Assembly (NCBI GenBank): GCA_014802705.1
Contig: JAAVBR010000014.1
Coordinates: forward strand, 1-7,658
Source of the DNA: a bacterium
Lineage (GTDB): Bacteria > Pseudomonadota > Alphaproteobacteria > Rs-D84
Length of the DNA: 7,658 nucleotides
Direction: 5' to 3'
Part shown: positions 4,932 through 7,658 of the stretch, one piece after another
Position numbering within the stretch: the stretch's first letter is position 1
How the letters are laid out: each line of letters opens with the position of its first letter
Program-made: the position numbers and the translations under genes
Notes under the pieces: generated by a model
What the model was told of the DNA's origin: nothing
What the model saw: the letters and a program-made list of their open reading frames with translations, nothing else
Database searches by the model: none

Positions 4932-6578
4932 ATGACTTTATGGAAATACTTCTTAAAAATTTATTTGAAATTTTGGCCCATGACGCTGATGACCCTGTTT
5001 GGGTATGCCGGGGTGATGGTCTTTGATACGTTAATGCCGGCGTATGTGGCCAAGAGTATTACGTCTGTGGTGATGGGCGGGCGCGATGTATCGTTGACGT
5101 GGTTGATGGGGGTGGCGGCCGCGTATTTGGCCGTGATCGTCTTTCATTTAGTGGAAAGTGGTTATTGGTCATGGCACCAGGCCCCGCGGCGTCGCTGGAT
5201 TCATATGGATTTGTATCGTCAGGTAATGCGTCACAAACGGTTTGAAAATTTCAAAAAATACCCGCCGGAATATTGGGTGGATGCCATTTACAATATTCAA
5301 AATGGGGAAACGTCATTTGAGATGATGTTTAATGTGCCCCGCCGGATGTTGGCGGTTATTGTTATCTTTATCATCAATGCGGTTATCTTTTTCCGCCAAG
5401 ATATTGTGGTGGCGTGCTTTGTTTTGACGCCAGCGCTGGCGACATTATCGTATGCGCTGTATCTGTCGATAAAATTAAATCCGATGCGGGCAAAACTTGA
5501 TCGGGCACGGGTGGATTTGCGTCAATCGGTGGCCGATTCCCTGACCAATATTCGGTCGGCGCGGGCGCATGCCCAATTGGACCAAGAAATCAAAAATATC
5601 GATGATGAAAACCGGGCCTTTACAGATAAGGACACGAATATTCAAAAGGTAAATTGGCGATTGATTATTTCGCCGCGCGTGGTCAGTGGAATTTGCCTGA
5701 TTTGTGCCCTGTGGTTTGGCATAAACGCGTATTTCAATGGGAAAATGACGTTGGATTTGTTGGTGTTTATGATTGTGTCGCTGTCGTCCGCCATGCGTAT
5801 GGTCGAAGATTTGAAATTTCCGATTGCCCATTATTTTGATCGGATGGCATCGGTCCGGCGCAGTTTTCAAATCATCTATGGCGATGCGGAACCGGAGGGC
5901 AATTCTCATCGGCGCCTGGGGGCGATAAAATCAATTCGCGTGGATGATGTGTCGTTTTGTTATGATGGGGATAATGTGTTGAATCATCTCTCGTTCAATA
6001 TTGCCGCCGGCCAGCATATTGGGATTCATGGGCACAGTGGGGCAGGTAAAACCACGTTGTTTAATTTGATTTTGGGATTGTATCGCCCGCAAACGGGGAA
6101 CGTGTTCATCAATGATATCCCCTTGGACCAGTTGGATATAAACAGTGTGCGCCATCGTATCTTTATGTCGGTTCAAAACGCGCCGTTGTTAAATCGCAGC
6201 CTGCGCGATAATATTAAATTCGCCAATCCGGGCATTTCAGATGCCCAGATGATAACGGCCGCGCGCCAGGCCCAAATTCATGATTTTATTATGTCTTTGC
6301 CGGATGGCTATGATACTGTTGCCGGTAATGTTGGGGCGCGCCTGTCCGGCGGCCAGATAAATCGCATTATGTTGGCGCGGGCCTTTGCCAGTGGGGCGGA
6401 TGTTTTACTGTTGGATGAACCGACGGCGGCGGTTGATGCCAAGACCGAGGCCAAGATTATGCGCACAATAAGCCAGGAATTTCGCCATCGGACCATTGTG
6501 ATTATATCCCATACCGCGGCGGTATTGGAAAGTATGGATGCCGTTATCAAATTCAAGAAAAGTGGCGTCTTGTGTTAA
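4932..6578 (+). CDS. Fused ABC exporter (transmembrane domain plus ATPase)
   Basis: Encodes 548 residues. ATG 4932 is the first possible start after an in-frame TGA at 4920-4922. No Shine-Dalgarno site precedes it. Residues 1 to about 310 form a type IV exporter membrane domain with hydrophobic segments near 16-36, 55-73, 138-154, 156-180, 246-266 and 272-288. The ATPase domain (about 333-548) has all motifs: A-loop Tyr344, Walker A GHSGAGKT (367-374), Q-loop Gln415, signature LSGGQ (471-475), Walker B VLLLDE (491-496) with catalytic Glu496, D-loop AAVD and switch His527. It should work as a homodimer, or with a partner half-transporter, exporting a substrate across the inner membrane. The family includes MsbA-like lipid flippases and drug or peptide exporters; the substrate is not evident. 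The ATPase domain ends at SGVLC, about 15-20 residues earlier than usual, so the common tail after the H-loop is shortened. It appears monocistronic. Confidence 0.93.
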   Translation: MTLWKYFLKIYLKFWPMTLMTLFGYAGVMVFDTLMPAYVAKSITSVVMGGRDVSLTWLMGVAAAYLAVIVFHLVESGYWSWHQAPRRRWIHMDLYRQVMRHKRFENFKKYPPEYWVDAIYNIQNGETSFEMMFNVPRRMLAVIVIFIINAVIFFRQDIVVACFVLTPALATLSYALYLSIKLNPMRAKLDRARVDLRQSVADSLTNIRSARAHAQLDQEIKNIDDENRAFTDKDTNIQKVNWRLIISPRVVSGICLICALWFGINAYFNGKMTLDLLVFMIVSLSSAMRMVEDLKFPIAHYFDRMASVRRSFQIIYGDAEPEGNSHRRLGAIKSIRVDDVSFCYDGDNVLNHLSFNIAAGQHIGIHGHSGAGKTTLFNLILGLYRPQTGNVFINDIPLDQLDINSVRHRIFMSVQNAPLLNRSLRDNIKFANPGISDAQMITAARQAQIHDFIMSLPDGYDTVAGNVGARLSGGQINRIMLARAFASGADVLLLDEPTAAVDAKTEAKIMRTISQEFRHRTIVIISHTAAVLESMDAVIKFKKSGVLC

Positions 6579-6605
6579 AAGTCCCCCCGTTTGGGGGATT
6601 TTTTT
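6577..6605 (+). terminator. Intrinsic terminator of the ABC exporter gene
   Basis: The stem pairs 6577-6587 with 6593-6603 (A tract, one G-U pair, then TCCCCC with GGGGGA) around a 5-nt loop and ends in a T tract. It overlaps the stop codon. Positions 6584-6605 are identical to the core of the RNase E terminator. Confidence 0.92.
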
Positions 6606-6606
6606 G

Positions 6607-6637
6607 CCATTGACAATGGGGGATAGGGGCCTATAAT
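6607..6637 (+). promoter_or_regulatory. Consensus promoter of the cysteine-cluster/TatD operon, palindromic -35
   Basis: TTGACA (6610-6615) and TATAAT (6632-6637) are 16 nt apart. A perfect 13-bp palindrome, CCATTGACAATGG (6607-6619), is centred on A6613 of the -35 box. It begins 1 nt after the upstream terminator T tract. The inferred start near 6644 leaves a leader of about 24 nt. Confidence 0.85.
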
Positions 6638-6667
6638 TTTGTCCACTATGAAACAACGGAATATGAT

Positions 6668-7111
6668 ATGGATTATCCAGATTTAACCCCGGCGCAACAG
6701 GCCCGTGTGGAAGAAATGCGCCGCATGACGCCCCGCGAATGGGATGCGCTGTGCAAGGGGTGTGGAATTTGTTGCCTGACCAAGGTTGATATGGGGGGCG
6801 GTGTGACTGTTTATTTAAATCGGTGCTGCGCGCATTTGGATACGGCAACGCGGCGGTGTCGCATTTATAACACACGCCTGACCCAGCGGCGGGAAAGATG
6901 TAAAAAGGTGGATTTGGACGTGGTGTTGGCGGGGCAATTGGTGCCGGCGTCGTGTGGGTATCGGGAATATATCTTTGGCCCGGCGCAGTTCCCCGCGCGG
7001 GTGGATTTTACGTCGGTGCGCCCCATGCGCGACGGCGACTTTGAAAAAATGAGCACGGCCGATGTGCTGCGCCATATCATTGCCGGATCCAACCGATGGA
7101 ATGAACGATAA
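6668..7111 (+). CDS. YkgJ/YcgN-type cysteine-cluster protein
   Basis: Encodes 147 residues. The ATG at 6668 follows a weak site, ACGGA (6656-6660), by 7 nt. Nine cysteines (29, 32, 35, 36, 53, 54, 64, 78, 96) form the pattern of the YkgJ / YcgN (UPF0260) family: ALCKGCGICC near the start, then NRCCAHLDTATRRC, then C78 and finally PASCGYRE. Family members are annotated as putative zinc- or iron-chelating proteins; a specific function is not established. The protein is cytoplasmic, with no signal peptide or membrane segment. The N-terminal residues 4-29 and the LVPASCGYR segment fit the UPF0260 layout. After residue 104 I do not see the usual family ending. It is the first gene of an operon with the TatD-like gene, whose ribosome site overlaps this stop codon. 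Confidence 0.87.
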   Translation: MDYPDLTPAQQARVEEMRRMTPREWDALCKGCGICCLTKVDMGGGVTVYLNRCCAHLDTATRRCRIYNTRLTQRRERCKKVDLDVVLAGQLVPASCGYREYIFGPAQFPARVDFTSVRPMRDGDFEKMSTADVLRHIIAGSNRWNER

Positions 7112-7121
7112 AGGTTATCGG
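7110..7121 (+). promoter_or_regulatory. Ribosome site overlapping the upstream stop codon
   Basis: AAAGG (7110-7114) shares bases with the TAA (7109-7111) of the cysteine-cluster gene and lies 7 nt before ATG 7122. This supports both the start choice and translational coupling. Confidence 0.65.
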
Positions 7122-7658
7122 ATGGCCCCCTATATTGATGCCCATTGCCATTTATATGACGGCGCGGTTTGTGGCGCGGCGGATGCGGGTGGGTGGATTG
7201 TCAATGCCACGAATGAATCCGAATGGGGGGGGCTAATCGCGGCGGCATCCGGGACCGTTTTTCCGGCCATCGGGATTCATCCGTGGTATGCCGATGCCGC
7301 GGTCCCGGGGTGGGACACGCGATTGGCGGATTTATTACAGGTGCAGCCCGAATTGATGGTGGGGGAAATTGGCCTGGATCGGGCGCGCGGTGATATGGCG
7401 GCCCAGAACCACGTTTTTGCCCGGCAAATGGATTTGGCGGCCCGGTTTCAACGCGCCGTGCATGTGCATGTGGTGCGGGCGTGGGACGTGGTTCTGGCCG
7501 ATTTGGCACGGCGGCGGGAATTGCCGCCGGCGATTGTCCTGCATGGGTTTCGGGGGAATGCGGACATCATGCGGCAATTGATGCACTATCACAATATTTA
7601 CTTTTCGTTCGCGCGCGCGGATGCACCGGGCGTGGAAATGGCGCCGGTGACCCGCATC
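7122..7658 (+). CDS. TatD-family metal-dependent hydrolase (3' end beyond window)
   Basis: The frame is open for 179 codons to the right edge, so the C-terminus is missing. Motifs of the TatD DNase/amidohydrolase family appear in order: DAHCHL with metal ligands H8 and H10, GIHPW (51-55), GEIGLD with E82, the HVHVVRA stretch with H116, and VLHGF with H141. The last metal ligand, the Asp of the usual ETDxP motif, would lie beyond the edge. Family enzymes are cytoplasmic metal-dependent phosphodiesterases with reported DNase or 3'-5' exonuclease activity; the physiological substrate is uncertain. The first histidine motif has Cys between the ligands (HCH), a common variant. In the fourth motif the usual HxR is H-V-V-R. 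The gene starts 10 nt after the cysteine-cluster gene, with a ribosome site overlapping that stop, so they are almost certainly co-transcribed. A gene symbol beyond the family is not justified. Confidence 0.92.
   Translation, partial: MAPYIDAHCHLYDGAVCGAADAGGWIVNATNESEWGGLIAAASGTVFPAIGIHPWYADAAVPGWDTRLADLLQVQPELMVGEIGLDRARGDMAAQNHVFARQMDLAARFQRAVHVHVVRAWDVVLADLARRRELPPAIVLHGFRGNADIMRQLMHYHNIYFSFARADAPGVEMAPVTRI

Noticed and set aside
6648..6686. A 12-codon ORF from ATG 6648 overlapping the cysteine-cluster gene start
   Set aside because: It has no ribosome site and lies only a few bases after the inferred transcription start. A regulatory leader peptide cannot be excluded, but nothing supports it.

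Overview
The window looks like a stretch of chromosome from an alphaproteobacterium, possibly an uncultured host-associated one. Three things suggest this. RNase E has an alphaproteobacterial-type N-terminus with an acidic insert. A YcgN-type cysteine-cluster protein is present. The window opens on a secreted-looking cysteine-rich protein of a kind I associate with gut alphaproteobacterial metagenome assemblies. The lineage is inference. All supported genes lie on the + strand, in short transcription units, mostly with clear sigma70-type promoters and intrinsic terminators. I see no rRNA, tRNA, CRISPR, transposase or phage gene.

Layout: (1) 1-380, 3' end of a cysteine-rich protein. (2) 386-1327, a self-contained unit with a perfect consensus promoter, two small helical proteins of unknown function (135 and 133 aa) and a terminator. 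(3) 1332-2431, an MprF-like/UPF0104 membrane protein lacking the synthase domain, with a C-terminal 7-residue tandem repeat. (4) 2473-4493, RNase E with its own promoter, a leader of about 165 nt and a terminator. (5) 4494-4893, a non-coding repeat island of perfect hairpins and a roughly 250-bp inverted-repeat-bounded, MITE-like element. (6) 4894-6605, a fused ABC exporter whose promoter sits so close to the ATG that the mRNA should be leaderless. (7) 6607-7658, a promoter and an apparent two-gene operon of a YkgJ/YcgN-type cysteine-cluster protein and a TatD-family metal-dependent hydrolase that runs off the window.

Most genes are housekeeping or envelope functions. RNA turnover, lipid or substrate transport and TatD hydrolase do not form one obvious pathway. 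The less explained parts are the two-gene unknown unit, palindromes centred on the same base of the -35 box in two promoters, a shared -35/spacer motif in the RNase E and cysteine-cluster promoters, the nested inverted repeats, and a 22-nt terminator core used twice. I do not see a convincing new defence or mobile system. The best candidate for something undescribed is the small helical gene pair with its palindromic promoter.
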